From Melastoma dodecandrum (taxonomy: Eukaryota; Streptophyta; Magnoliopsida; Myrtales; Melastomataceae): 64,000 nucleotides of DNA. Below are positions 43,669 through 52,102 of this stretch, one piece after another. The position numbers and the translations under genes are program-made. The DNA is taken from the NCBI GenBank assembly GCA_029817715.1, contig JARUPY010000292.1, forward strand, positions 3,737,001 through 3,801,000. The letters are read 5' to 3'. The notes beneath the pieces are model-generated. The model had not been told where the DNA came from and made no database searches. It was given only the letters and a program-made list of their open reading frames with translations. Position 1 is the stretch's first letter; every line of letters starts with the position of its first letter.

Positions 43669-44088
43669 ATGACCGATTCGACCTTCGCCCTGGATCCGCG
43701 CCTCGCCGCCGATACCGTCGAGGTGGGCGACCTCGCCCTGTGCCGCGTGCTGCTGATGGACGATGCCCGATTCCCGTGGCTGATCCTGGTGCCGCGGCGC
43801 CCCGACCTCACCGAGATCACCGATCTGCCCGAGCCGGACTCGGCGGCCCTGTGGCAGGAGATCCGGATCGCCACCGGCGTGATGCAGGCGCTGGCCAAGC
43901 CCGACAAGGTGAACGTCGCCGCCCTCGGCAACGTCGTGGCGCAACTCCATGTCCACGTCGTCGGCCGCTTCCGCTCGGACCCGGCCTGGCCCGGCCCGGT
44001 CTGGGGTGTCGGCACCCGGACCCCCTACCCGCTCCACGCCCGCGCCCAGCTCATCGAGCGCGCCGGCGCCCTGTTCTCCGCGGCCTGA
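43669..44088 (+). CDS. HIT family protein
   Basis: A 139-residue histidine-triad-fold protein. The triad segment is NVVAQLHVHVVGRFRSDPAW, with the preceding FPWLILVPRRPDLTEITDLP. The third His position (after HVHV) is changed to GR, so the classical HxHxH triad is incomplete, which is common in the DUF-like HIT subgroup. Possibly a nucleotide hydrolase. Eight bp from nudC, so co-transcribed with another nucleotide-clearing enzyme. Confidence 0.88.
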   Translation: MTDSTFALDPRLAADTVEVGDLALCRVLLMDDARFPWLILVPRRPDLTEITDLPEPDSAALWQEIRIATGVMQALAKPDKVNVAALGNVVAQLHVHVVGRFRSDPAWPGPVWGVGTRTPYPLHARAQLIERAGALFSAA

Positions 44089-44096
44089 TCCCGCGC

Positions 44097-44999
44097 ATGA
44101 CCGATCCCCGCGACACCCTCGGCTTCGTCCGCAACCGCCTCGACCGTCACTCGGCCGAACAGCCCGAGGAGGCGGTTCCGGCCTTCGACGCGCCGGGGAC
44201 GCGCCTTGTCCTGCTGTGCGGCGACCGGATCGTGCTGCGCGGATTCACGGCGCTGATCGCGCCCGCGGACGCCGCCGGCCTCACCGACGGTCCGCGCATC
44301 TTCCTCGGCCATCGGGATGGGGGCCCGGTCTTCGCCGCCGCCGCGCCCGCCGAGGCGGCGGAACGATTCGCCGACGACCGGACCCGCACCCTCGACCTGC
44401 GCACGATCGCCACGGAAAGCGCCGTGGAGCCCGAGGAGCTCGGCCTCCTGGCCGTGGCGAAGTCGATGCTCGACTGGCACGCCCGCCACGGCTTTTGCGC
44501 CAATTGCGGCACCGCCACCGTGGCGACGGCCGGGGGCTTCCGCCGGGAATGCCCGTCCTGCGCCGCCCATCACTTCCCCCGGGTCGATCCGGTGGTGATC
44601 ATGCTGGTCCGCCGGGGCGATGCCTGCCTGCTCGGCCGGGGGCCGCACTTCCGGCCGCACATGTATTCCTGCCTCGCAGGCTTCCTGGAGCCCGGTGAGA
44701 CGATCGAGGACGCGGTGCGCCGCGAGGTCTTCGAGGAGACGCAGATCCGCGTCGGCGCCGTCGCCTACCGGACCTCGCAGCCCTGGCCGTTCCCGTCGTC
44801 GCTGATGCTGGGCTGCGCCGCCGAAGCGCTCGACGAGGCCATCGTGACCGATCCCAGCGAGCTGGAGGATGCCCGCTGGTTCAGCCGCGCGGATGTCGCC
44901 GCCATGCTGGCGGGGACGCATCCCGAGGGCCTCCAGGCCCCGCCGCCCATGGCGATCGCCAACTATCTGATTCGGGCCTTCGTGGCCGGCGAGACCTGA
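44097..44999 (+). CDS. nudC: NAD(+) diphosphatase / NADH pyrophosphatase NudC
   Basis: A 300-residue Nudix enzyme that hydrolyses NADH and removes NAD caps from RNA. A zinc ribbon has Cys 134, 137, 152 and 155; the Nudix box is GFLEPGETIEDAVRREVFEE (from residue 195) and the diagnostic SQPWPFPSSLMLG follows. ATG 44097 is preferred; the open frame extends far upstream. Repeat copy C starts 10 bp after the stop. Confidence 0.95.
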   Translation: MTDPRDTLGFVRNRLDRHSAEQPEEAVPAFDAPGTRLVLLCGDRIVLRGFTALIAPADAAGLTDGPRIFLGHRDGGPVFAAAAPAEAAERFADDRTRTLDLRTIATESAVEPEELGLLAVAKSMLDWHARHGFCANCGTATVATAGGFRRECPSCAAHHFPRVDPVVIMLVRRGDACLLGRGPHFRPHMYSCLAGFLEPGETIEDAVRREVFEETQIRVGAVAYRTSQPWPFPSSLMLGCAAEALDEAIVTDPSELEDARWFSRADVAAMLAGTHPEGLQAPPPMAIANYLIRAFVAGET

Positions 45000-45008
45000 T
45001 CCGGACGA

Positions 45009-45110
45009 AGCAAACTTGCGTTGGCAGGCCAACGCTTCGTCCGCTTAGGTCCTTGATTGACCGCAGGTTTTCGTCGCAAAGCCGGCGACCGCCTTTGCGA
45101 AACCTGCTCA
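45009..45110 (-). repeat. Dispersed ~100-bp repeat, copy C
   Basis: Reverse-complement copy of the element at 8600-8701, about 85% identical by eye. On its left it contains the palindrome GCGTTGGCAGGCCAACGC (8-bp arms). It fills the gap between the convergent nudC and cupin stops, and its first bases supply the cupin stop codon. Confidence 0.87.
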
Positions 45111-45608
45111 GCCGGGCTTGCCGGCGGTCCGGCTCGGGTCGTCGGCGGGGTTGATGTAGGTCAGCCCGAACGGCCCGGAGCCGTTCACCTGCAGTTCCAC
45201 GGGCTCATCGGCCGTCCAGAGGGAATGGGGCATGTCCTCCGGCAGGTAGACGAAGCCGCCGGTCTTCAGGGCGGATCCCTTGGTCGTGTCGAGGGTGCGG
45301 CCGTGCGCGTGATAGATCGCGCCGGACAGGATCGTCAGCGTCTCGGGCTTGGAATGCGTGTGCGGCGCGATCACCGTGTTGGCCGGGACCTTCACCCGCA
45401 GCACGAACGGGCCGGGCTTCGACGGATCGCCCGCGACGCGGCTGATCTGCGTGCCCTTCGGCAGGTTCGGCGGTCCCGGCTGGTAAGTGGCCGCGGCGCC
45501 GTCCGGGACGACCACGAGGCCGGCATGTTCAGGCTCGGCGGCCAGTGCCGATGCCCATCCTGCCAAGATCGTCAGCGCCGCTGCGGCGCCGATCCGAGAT
45601 CGTGTCAT
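45108..45608 (-). CDS. Exported cupin-domain protein
   Basis: A 166-residue protein with a signal peptide (ends ALAAEP) and one cupin barrel. Motif 1 is APHTHSKPETLTILSG and motif 2 GGFVYLPEDMPHSLWT, providing His and Glu metal ligands. Periplasmic single-domain cupins of this kind are of unknown function. ATG 45608 gives the signal peptide; ATG 45626 is also possible. Confidence 0.83.
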   Translation of the reverse strand: MTRSRIGAAAALTILAGWASALAAEPEHAGLVVVPDGAAATYQPGPPNLPKGTQISRVAGDPSKPGPFVLRVKVPANTVIAPHTHSKPETLTILSGAIYHAHGRTLDTTKGSALKTGGFVYLPEDMPHSLWTADEPVELQVNGSGPFGLTYINPADDPSRTAGKPG

Positions 45609-45908
45609 CCCACCGTCCCGCGTCATGTCGGGGATCGCGTCCCCGCGACATGTTGTGGCTGCGATCCTGACGTTGCCCAGGCTCGCAGGCCGCTGCAGAT
45701 CGTCGCGGAATGGACGGACGGTGTCGGGAGGAGCCCCTGGCTCGCCGGTGGCAGATCGCGCTCGGCCCGTCGACGCGGGCAAGCCGCGAGTTCCGGTCCC
45801 ACGCGCGCAGCGGAGTCATCCACGATGGGCCACGCCGGGGCGATCGCGCTGCCCCGCATCCCGACGCTTCGCCCGCGGTCCGGCGAAGCGACGTCCGCGA
45901 ACCCGCCT

Positions 45909-47381
45909 TCAGACCGCGACGCGGCTCTGCTCGGCCTGGGCCGGGAGCGCGCCCCGCATCTCCGAGAACGCCTCGCCGACCATGAGGAGTGCGGGACCGT
46001 CGAGGCCGGCCGCCTCGACCCGATCGGCGAGGTCGGCGGCGGTGCCGCGGAGCGCCGTCTGGTTCGGGCGCGTGGCGTTGAAGACCAGGAGCGCCGGCGT
46101 CGCCGGTGCCAACCCCTCCTCCACCGCGCGGGCGAGCAGCGCCCGCAGGGTGCGCTTCGGCATGTAGACCACGGTGGTGACGCTCGGATCGGCGAGCGCG
46201 CCCCAATTCAGGTCGTCCGGCAGGGCGCCGCGGCGGTCGTGACCGGTCACGAACTGAAGCCGCCGCGCGGCGTCGCGATGGGTCAGCGACAGGCCGAGCG
46301 CCGCAGCCGCCCCCTGCGCCGCCGAAACGCCCGGCACCACCGTGACCGGGATACCTGCGGTCCGGCAGGCCTCGATCTCCTCGCCGGCCCGGCCGAAGAC
46401 CAGCGGATCGCCGGATTTGAGCCGCACCACCTGCTTGCCCGAGCGGGCCAACTGCACCATCAGCGCGTTGATGTCGTCCTGGCGGCAGGAGGGGCCGTGG
46501 CCGGTCTTGCCGACCAGCATGGTCCGGGCCTCGCGGCGGGCATAATCCAGGATCTCGGGGGCGACGAGATCGTCGTACAGGATCACGTCGGCGTTGCGCA
46601 GCGCCCGGAGTGCCTTGAGCGTCAGCAGCTCCGCGTCACCCGGCCCGGCGCCCACCAGCGTCACCGCGCCGCCCTTGGGCGCGGCTTCCGTCTGGCCGAG
46701 CAACTCGGCGAGATCCGATTCCGTCGGGGCGCGGTCGGGCTCCGCGAAGGCGCGGTCGGTGAAGCGTTCCCAGAAGGCGCGCCGCTCCGCGAAGCCGTGG
46801 TAGCGTGCCGTGACGCCGTCCCGCCAATCGCGGGCGGCGGCGACCCACCGGGCGAACCCGCGGGGCAGCATCGCCTCGATCCGCGCCCGCACGGTCTGGC
46901 CGAAGACCGGTGCAGCGCCCTCCGTGGAGATGCCCACTACCAGCGGCGAGCGGTTGACGATGGCGCCGAACTTCACGTCGCAAAGATGTGGCCGGTCGAC
47001 CGCGTTGACGATGGCGCCGGCCCCGCGGGCGGCCACCACGAAGGCGACGCACTCGGCCTCGTCCTCCATCGCGCCGATGCAGAAGGCCGCGCCCCAGAGG
47101 TCGTCTGGGGTCCAGGCGCGCTCGTGGAGCACCACCTGCCCGTCGACGATCTCGCCCGGGACGGCGCGCAGCTCCTCGCTGGGCTCGGGGGCGTAGACGT
47201 CGACATGGGCGCCGGCGGCAGCGAGCACCTTCACCTTCCAGGGCGCCCCCCCGGAGGAACCGGCCAGCACCACGCGCTTGCCGCGCAGCGGCACGAAGAC
47301 GGGCAGCACCGCCAGCGGCTCCAGGCCGGCGGCCTTGGTCTCGCGGGGCGCGCGGGCCGCGCGCAGGGGGGTGTCGGTCAC
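45909..47381 (-). CDS. cysG: Siroheme synthase CysG (bifunctional)
   Basis: A 490-residue protein making siroheme for NirA. The N-terminal third is the precorrin-2 dehydrogenase/ferrochelatase (RGKRVVLAGSSGGAPWKVKV); the C-terminal part is uroporphyrinogen-III C-methyltransferase, with VTLVGAGPGDAELLTLKALR, DVILYDDLVAPEIL and KSGDPLVFGRAGEEIEACRT. Last gene of the nitrate operon, after nasA; the ~210-bp gap holds repeat copy 2. Confidence 0.94.
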   Translation of the reverse strand: MTDTPLRAARAPRETKAAGLEPLAVLPVFVPLRGKRVVLAGSSGGAPWKVKVLAAAGAHVDVYAPEPSEELRAVPGEIVDGQVVLHERAWTPDDLWGAAFCIGAMEDEAECVAFVVAARGAGAIVNAVDRPHLCDVKFGAIVNRSPLVVGISTEGAAPVFGQTVRARIEAMLPRGFARWVAAARDWRDGVTARYHGFAERRAFWERFTDRAFAEPDRAPTESDLAELLGQTEAAPKGGAVTLVGAGPGDAELLTLKALRALRNADVILYDDLVAPEILDYARREARTMLVGKTGHGPSCRQDDINALMVQLARSGKQVVRLKSGDPLVFGRAGEEIEACRTAGIPVTVVPGVSAAQGAAAALGLSLTHRDAARRLQFVTGHDRRGALPDDLNWGALADPSVTTVVYMPKRTLRALLARAVEEGLAPATPALLVFNATRPNQTALRGTAADLADRVEAAGLDGPALLMVGEAFSEMRGALPAQAEQSRVAV

Positions 47382-47425
47382 AGGGCTATCCTGGTTTGTC
47401 CTGATCCGGTCGCTCCCACCCAGCC

Positions 47426-47539
47426 CCTCGTCCTGAGGTGCCGGAGCGTAGCGGAGGCGTCGAAGGAGGGCTCCAGGGATCGCGCGGCCTGCTGGAGCCC
47501 TCCTTCGAGGCCCGCTGACGCGGGCACCTCAGGATGAGG
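47426..47539. repeat. Dispersed 113-bp palindromic repeat, copy 2
   Basis: Inverted ends CCTCGTCCTGAGGTG (47426-47440) and CACCTCAGGATGAGG (47525-47539), one mismatch, with the shared core containing CTCCAGGGATCGC and GGAGCCCTCCTTCGAGG. Lies between nasA and cysG inside the nitrate operon. Confidence 0.85.
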
Positions 47540-47590
47540 TGATCCGGCGGGGGAAGCCGATCTGTCCTCGGCGGCGAGTGTATCAGACAA

Positions 47591-50287
47591 TCACGCGGCG
47601 CGGGCGGTCTGCCCGGCCAGCATCTTGCGGATCTCCGGTATGCACGAGCCGCAATTCGTTCCGGCCCTGCAGGCGGCGCCCACAGCCTCTACGGAGCCGG
47701 CGCCCCCCGCGATGGTGGCGGCGATGATGTCGGCGCCGACGCCGTGGCAGGCGCAGACCACCGGGCCTGCCGAAGCCGTGGCGGCCCGCCCGGAGAGCAG
47801 CGCGAGGCGTTCGGGCGTCTCGGGCTCCTCGGCGGCGAACAGGGCCTTGGCGGCTTCCCAATCGGGGCGCGCCCCGGCGGGTGCGTAGGCGAGGCGGGCG
47901 ACGAGGCGCGTGCCGTCATAGACCGCGCAACGGTAGCGGTCGCGGGCGTGGTCGGCGTATTCGGCCAGCTCGCAGCCGGACAGCGCCTCGCTCTGGATCA
48001 GCCCGCGCAGCATCAGCGCCACGGCCCGGGAACTCTCCTGCGTGGCGAATTGCACCCCCCAGCCGCCGGTGATCGCCGCCCGCGCCCACCACCAGCCCTC
48101 CGGCAGCGCCACCTGCGCGCGCGACAGCAGGAAGCCGCGGGCGCGGTAGGCCACCGGCGCGATGGCGGCCGGCGTCGCCTTCAGCTCGGGCTGGCCCGAG
48201 ACCGGGTCCGGCATGCCGCGCACCAGGGCGCCGACCCGGGCCTTCGACGCGAAGGCGCCGCCCCAGTGCATCGGCATGAACAGGCTGCCCGGCACCACCG
48301 TGTCGGTGACCGTCACCTCCAGCTCGGCCTCGCCGTGCTCGGTCGTCAGCCGCGCGATGCCGCCATCCGTGAGCCCGTGGATCGCCGCATCGTCCGGATG
48401 GACCTCGACGAACGGGACGGCGCGGTGTGCCGAGAGGCGCTGGCTCTTCCCCGTGCGGGTCATGGTGTGCCAGTGGTCGCGCACCCGGCCGGTGTTGAGC
48501 ACGAAGGGGAAATCCTCCGACACCGCGAGCGCGAGGGCCGGCGGCTGCACGGCGACGAAGCGCGCGCGCTGGTCGAAGGTGTAGAACCGCCCGTCGCCGA
48601 ACAGGCGCGCCTTGCCCTGCGGGGCGTTCCGGGGGCCGGAGCGCTTCGGGATCGGCCACTGCACCGGCAGGTTCACGTCGTAGGCGGCGTCGCTGAGGTC
48701 GGTGAGCGCACCGAGGTCGAAATCGCGCGTGCCGTTGTTCTCGTAGGCCGAGAGCCCGGCATGCTCGCGAAAAATCGCGGCGGCGGAGTCGAACGCGAAG
48801 GCCCGGCCGTGGCCGAGCCGGCGGCCGACCTCCGCCAGCACCGCCCAATCGGGCCTTGCCTCGCCGGGGCTCTTCAGGAAGCGGCGCTGGCGCGAGATCC
48901 GACGCTCGGAGTTCGTGACCGTCCCGTCCTTCTCGCCCCAGGCCTGGGCGGGCAGCAGCACGGTGGTCCGGCCGAGACCCTGGGCGGTGTCGGAATTCGC
49001 GACCGCCTCCGAGACCACGTAAAGATCGAGGCCCTTCAGCGCCTCCCGGATCATGTCGGCCCGCGGCATCGAGACCAGCGGGTTGGTGCCCATCACCCAG
49101 AGCGCCTTGATCTTGCCCCGGCTGATCGCCTCGAACAGCGCCACCGCCTTCATGCCCTCGCCGGTGATGATCCGCGGCGCCCCCCAGTAGCGGCGCACCC
49201 GGTCGACCTCCTCGGGGGCGAAGTGCATGTGGGCGGCCAGCATGTTGGCGAGCCCGCCGACCTCGCGCCCGCCCATGGCGTTGGGCTGGCCGGTCAGGGA
49301 GAAGGGTCCCATCCCGGTCTCGCCGATGCGGCCGGTGATGAGGTGGCAGTTGATGATGCTGTTGCCCTTGTCGGTGCCCTGCGCCGACTGGTTCACGCCC
49401 TGCGAGAAGGCGGTGACCACCCGGCGGGTGCCGGCGAACAGGGCGTAGAAGGCCGCGATGTCGGCCTCCGGGACCCCCGTCGTGGCGGCGACCGCGGCCA
49501 CGTCCGGCGCGATCTGGCGGGCGCGGTCGAGGGCGGCGTCGAACCCGGCGGTGTGGGCCTCCACGAAGGCGCGGTCGCGGAATCCGTTGTCGGACAGGTA
49601 GACCAGCAGGCCCGAGAACAGGGCGGTGTCGGTGCCCGGCCGGATGCCGAGGAACAGGTCGGATTCCTGCGCGGTCTGGGTCCGGCGCGGGTCGATGACG
49701 ACGAACTTGGTGCCGCGGCGCTCCTTGGCGTCGGCCATGCGGCGGAACAGGATCGGGTGGCACCACGCGGTGTTGGACCCGACCAGCACGATCAGGTCGG
49801 CCTCGTCGAGATCCTCGTAGCAGCCCGGCACCGTGTCGGAGCCGAAGGCCCGGCGGTGGGCCGCCACCGCGCTCGACATGCACAGCCGCGAGTTGGTGTC
49901 CACGTGCGGCGTGCCGATGAAGCCCTTCGCGAGCTTGTTGGCGACGTAGTAATCCTCGGTCAGCAGCTGGCCCGAGAGGTAGAAGGCGATCGCGTCCGGG
50001 CCGTGCTCCTCGGCCACCGCACGGAGCTTTTCGGTGATGGTGCCCAGGGCCGCGTCCCACGAGACCTGCGTGCCGTCGACCTGCGGGTGGAGCAGGCGGT
50101 TCTCCAGCGACAGGGTCTCGCCCAGCGCCGAGCCCTTCGAGCACAGGCGCCCGTAATTCGCCGGCTGTTCTGCGTCGCCTGCGATAGCCGCGCCGCCCTG
50201 GCCATTCGGGGTCGCGAGCACGCCGCACCCGACCCCGCAATAGGGGCAGGAGGTCCGCACCGTCTGCGCCGCCGCAGGCTGGGTCAT
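47591..50287 (-). CDS. nasA: Assimilatory nitrate reductase catalytic subunit, with C-terminal BFD-like domain
   Basis: An 898-residue molybdoenzyme reducing nitrate to nitrite. The N-terminal [4Fe-4S] site is CPYCGVGCGV plus Cys in LCSKGSALGE, then the bis-MGD domains with GTDTALFSGLLVYL and GSNTAWCHPILFRRM. The last ~60 residues hold a BFD-like [2Fe-2S] site, CACHGVGADIIAATI then CRAGTNCGSCIPEIRKML. There is no twin-arginine signal, so it acts in the cytoplasm. Its cofactor requires the moa pathway (moaE is in this window). Confidence 0.93.
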   Translation of the reverse strand: MTQPAAAQTVRTSCPYCGVGCGVLATPNGQGGAAIAGDAEQPANYGRLCSKGSALGETLSLENRLLHPQVDGTQVSWDAALGTITEKLRAVAEEHGPDAIAFYLSGQLLTEDYYVANKLAKGFIGTPHVDTNSRLCMSSAVAAHRRAFGSDTVPGCYEDLDEADLIVLVGSNTAWCHPILFRRMADAKERRGTKFVVIDPRRTQTAQESDLFLGIRPGTDTALFSGLLVYLSDNGFRDRAFVEAHTAGFDAALDRARQIAPDVAAVAATTGVPEADIAAFYALFAGTRRVVTAFSQGVNQSAQGTDKGNSIINCHLITGRIGETGMGPFSLTGQPNAMGGREVGGLANMLAAHMHFAPEEVDRVRRYWGAPRIITGEGMKAVALFEAISRGKIKALWVMGTNPLVSMPRADMIREALKGLDLYVVSEAVANSDTAQGLGRTTVLLPAQAWGEKDGTVTNSERRISRQRRFLKSPGEARPDWAVLAEVGRRLGHGRAFAFDSAAAIFREHAGLSAYENNGTRDFDLGALTDLSDAAYDVNLPVQWPIPKRSGPRNAPQGKARLFGDGRFYTFDQRARFVAVQPPALALAVSEDFPFVLNTGRVRDHWHTMTRTGKSQRLSAHRAVPFVEVHPDDAAIHGLTDGGIARLTTEHGEAELEVTVTDTVVPGSLFMPMHWGGAFASKARVGALVRGMPDPVSGQPELKATPAAIAPVAYRARGFLLSRAQVALPEGWWWARAAITGGWGVQFATQESSRAVALMLRGLIQSEALSGCELAEYADHARDRYRCAVYDGTRLVARLAYAPAGARPDWEAAKALFAAEEPETPERLALLSGRAATASAGPVVCACHGVGADIIAATIAGGAGSVEAVGAACRAGTNCGSCIPEIRKMLAGQTARAA

Positions 50288-50323
50288 GGCTTGAGTCCTC
50301 GAAGATCCGCGCCGCGTCTCCCT

Positions 50324-50481
50324 CCCCCTCTGCGGGGGAGGGTGGCCCCCGAAGGGGGTCGGGAGCGGGGAGCCCGGCTTCCGGAAGAAGTGCGGCCTTC
50401 TTGAAGGTCACAACCTCATTCTGCACCGTCGCTCCCCTCTCCCGCCCCGCATCCGCGGGGCACCCTCCCCCGCAGAGGGGG
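50324..50481. repeat. 158-bp element with 21-bp perfect inverted ends
   Basis: Left arm 50324-50344 and right arm 50461-50481 are exact complements (CCCCCTCTGCGGGGGAGGG with 2 more bases). An inner hairpin (GGCCCCCGAAGGGGGTC) lies to the left. It separates nasA from the reductase gene in the same operon. Confidence 0.85.
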
Positions 50482-50497
50482 GGGGGGTTCGGGCTGC

Positions 50498-52102
50498 TCA
50501 GTACACGTCGGCCTGATACCGCCCGGCCTTCTTCAGGGCCGCGAGATACGCCACCGCATCCTCGGGGTTCTTGCCCCCGTGCTGCGCCGCCACGTCGATG
50601 ATCGCCCGCTCCACGTCCTTGGCCATGCGCTTGGCGTCGCCGCAGACGTAGAAATGGGCACCGCCCTCAAGCCACTTCCAGAGATCGGCGCCGTTCTCGC
50701 GCATCCGGTCCTGGACATAGGTCTTCTCGGTGCCGTCGCGGGACCACGCCAGGGACAGGCGGGTCAGCACCTTGTCGTCCCTCAGCTTGGTCAACTCGTC
50801 CTTGTAGAAGAAATCGCTCGCCTGGCGCTGGTGGCCGTAGAACAGCCAGTTGCGGCCCGGCGCCTGCGTGGCGGCGCGCTCGCGCAAGAAGGCCCGGAAC
50901 GGCGCGATGCCGGTGCCGGGGCCGCACATGATCACGTCCTTCGACAGGTCGGCCGGCAGGCCGAAGCCGTGCGCCTTCTGGAGATAGACCTTCACCTTGG
51001 TCTGCTCGGGCAGGCGCTCGCCCAGATGGGTCGAGGCGACGCCGAGCCGCAGCCGCGAGCGGTGGTTGTAGCGCACCGCGTCCACGGTCAGCGACACGCG
51101 GCCGACATCCATCTTGGGCGAGGACGAGATCGAGTAGAGCCGCGGCTGCAACTCGTCCAAGGCCTCCAGGAAGACCTCGGCGTCGGGCCGCGCGCCGGGG
51201 AACTTGTGGAGCGCGCCGAGCACGTCGAGATAGGCGGCGTCGCCGTCCGGATCCTCGCCGGAGGCCAGCGCCTGCGCCTTCTTGCGCGCGGCCCCCGAGG
51301 TGAGGAGCGACAGGAGCTGGTAGAGGTTGTCGGGCGCGGCGCCCAACGCGTAGTTGATCAGCAGGTGCTCGCGCAGGGTCCGCTCGCCGATCACCCGCTC
51401 GGGCCGGGCGCCGAGTTCCGCGATCACCGCATCGACCAAGGCCGGCGCGTTGGCGGGGAACAGGCCCAGCGAATCGCCGACTTCGTACTGAATCGGCGTG
51501 CCGTCCAGCCCGATCTCGATGTGCCACGTCTCCTTCTCGCCGCCCGGATCGTTCAGGCGGCGGCGGGACAGGAACAGGGCCTCGACGGGGTTCTCGCGGC
51601 AATAGCCGAGCGGGCCGAGATCGGCCGCCTTCTTCGGAGCGTCGCCCTCCGCCTTCGGAGCCGCCGGCGCGCCGGACGAGGCGCCGATCTCCTCCTCCAG
51701 CTTCTTGAGCATGCGCAGGGTCTCTTTGCCGCCGGGCTGGCAAAGGTTCAGGCGCGCCTCGTTCTTCAGGAAGATCGCGTTGGCGTAGTCGGCGCAGTTG
51801 TAGCCGCACTGGCCGCAATCCTGCTGGGCCATGGCGGCCATCAGCTTCTGCGGCTCGGGCCGGTCCTTGGCCATCGCCATCCGGTCGCCGATCGGCACGG
51901 AGGGGTCGTGCCAGGGGGCGTCGTCGTTGTCGGCGAGTTTCGGGCCCGTCGCGGGACTCTCGCCGGGCGCCAGCGCCGTGGCGCCCTCGATGGCGGGACC
52001 GAGCAGAGCCGCGAAGTAGCCGGAGAGCCACGCGCGCTGGTCCTCGTTGAAGGGCGCGGTCTCGGGGATCAGGACGAGGGGGGGCGAGACGTGCTGAGTC
52101 AT
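50498..52102 (-). CDS. Fe-S/FNR flavoprotein reductase (CysJ-like C-terminus, no flavodoxin domain)
   Basis: A 534-residue NADPH-dependent reductase. Residues 160-534 match the FAD/NADPH part of sulfite reductase alpha/cytochrome P450 reductase (RLYSISSSPK for FAD, IMCGPGTGIAPFRAFLRERA for NADPH, FYVCGDAKRMAKDVERA). The usual N-terminal flavodoxin is absent. Instead residues 85-130 carry four cysteines, Cys 96, 99, 103 and 121 (QDCGQCGYNCADYANAI, LNLCQPGG), an RnfB-like [4Fe-4S] pattern. It would pass electrons from NADPH via FAD to an Fe-S centre and on to NasA or NirA. Overlaps nirA by 4 bp. Confidence 0.85.
   Translation of the reverse strand: MTQHVSPPLVLIPETAPFNEDQRAWLSGYFAALLGPAIEGATALAPGESPATGPKLADNDDAPWHDPSVPIGDRMAMAKDRPEPQKLMAAMAQQDCGQCGYNCADYANAIFLKNEARLNLCQPGGKETLRMLKKLEEEIGASSGAPAAPKAEGDAPKKAADLGPLGYCRENPVEALFLSRRRLNDPGGEKETWHIEIGLDGTPIQYEVGDSLGLFPANAPALVDAVIAELGARPERVIGERTLREHLLINYALGAAPDNLYQLLSLLTSGAARKKAQALASGEDPDGDAAYLDVLGALHKFPGARPDAEVFLEALDELQPRLYSISSSPKMDVGRVSLTVDAVRYNHRSRLRLGVASTHLGERLPEQTKVKVYLQKAHGFGLPADLSKDVIMCGPGTGIAPFRAFLRERAATQAPGRNWLFYGHQRQASDFFYKDELTKLRDDKVLTRLSLAWSRDGTEKTYVQDRMRENGADLWKWLEGGAHFYVCGDAKRMAKDVERAIIDVAAQHGGKNPEDAVAYLAALKKAGRYQADVY

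Noticed and set aside
47744..50404. 886-residue frame on the plus strand
   Set aside because: Antisense of nasA with low-complexity composition; nasA is certain from its Fe-S and molybdopterin motifs.
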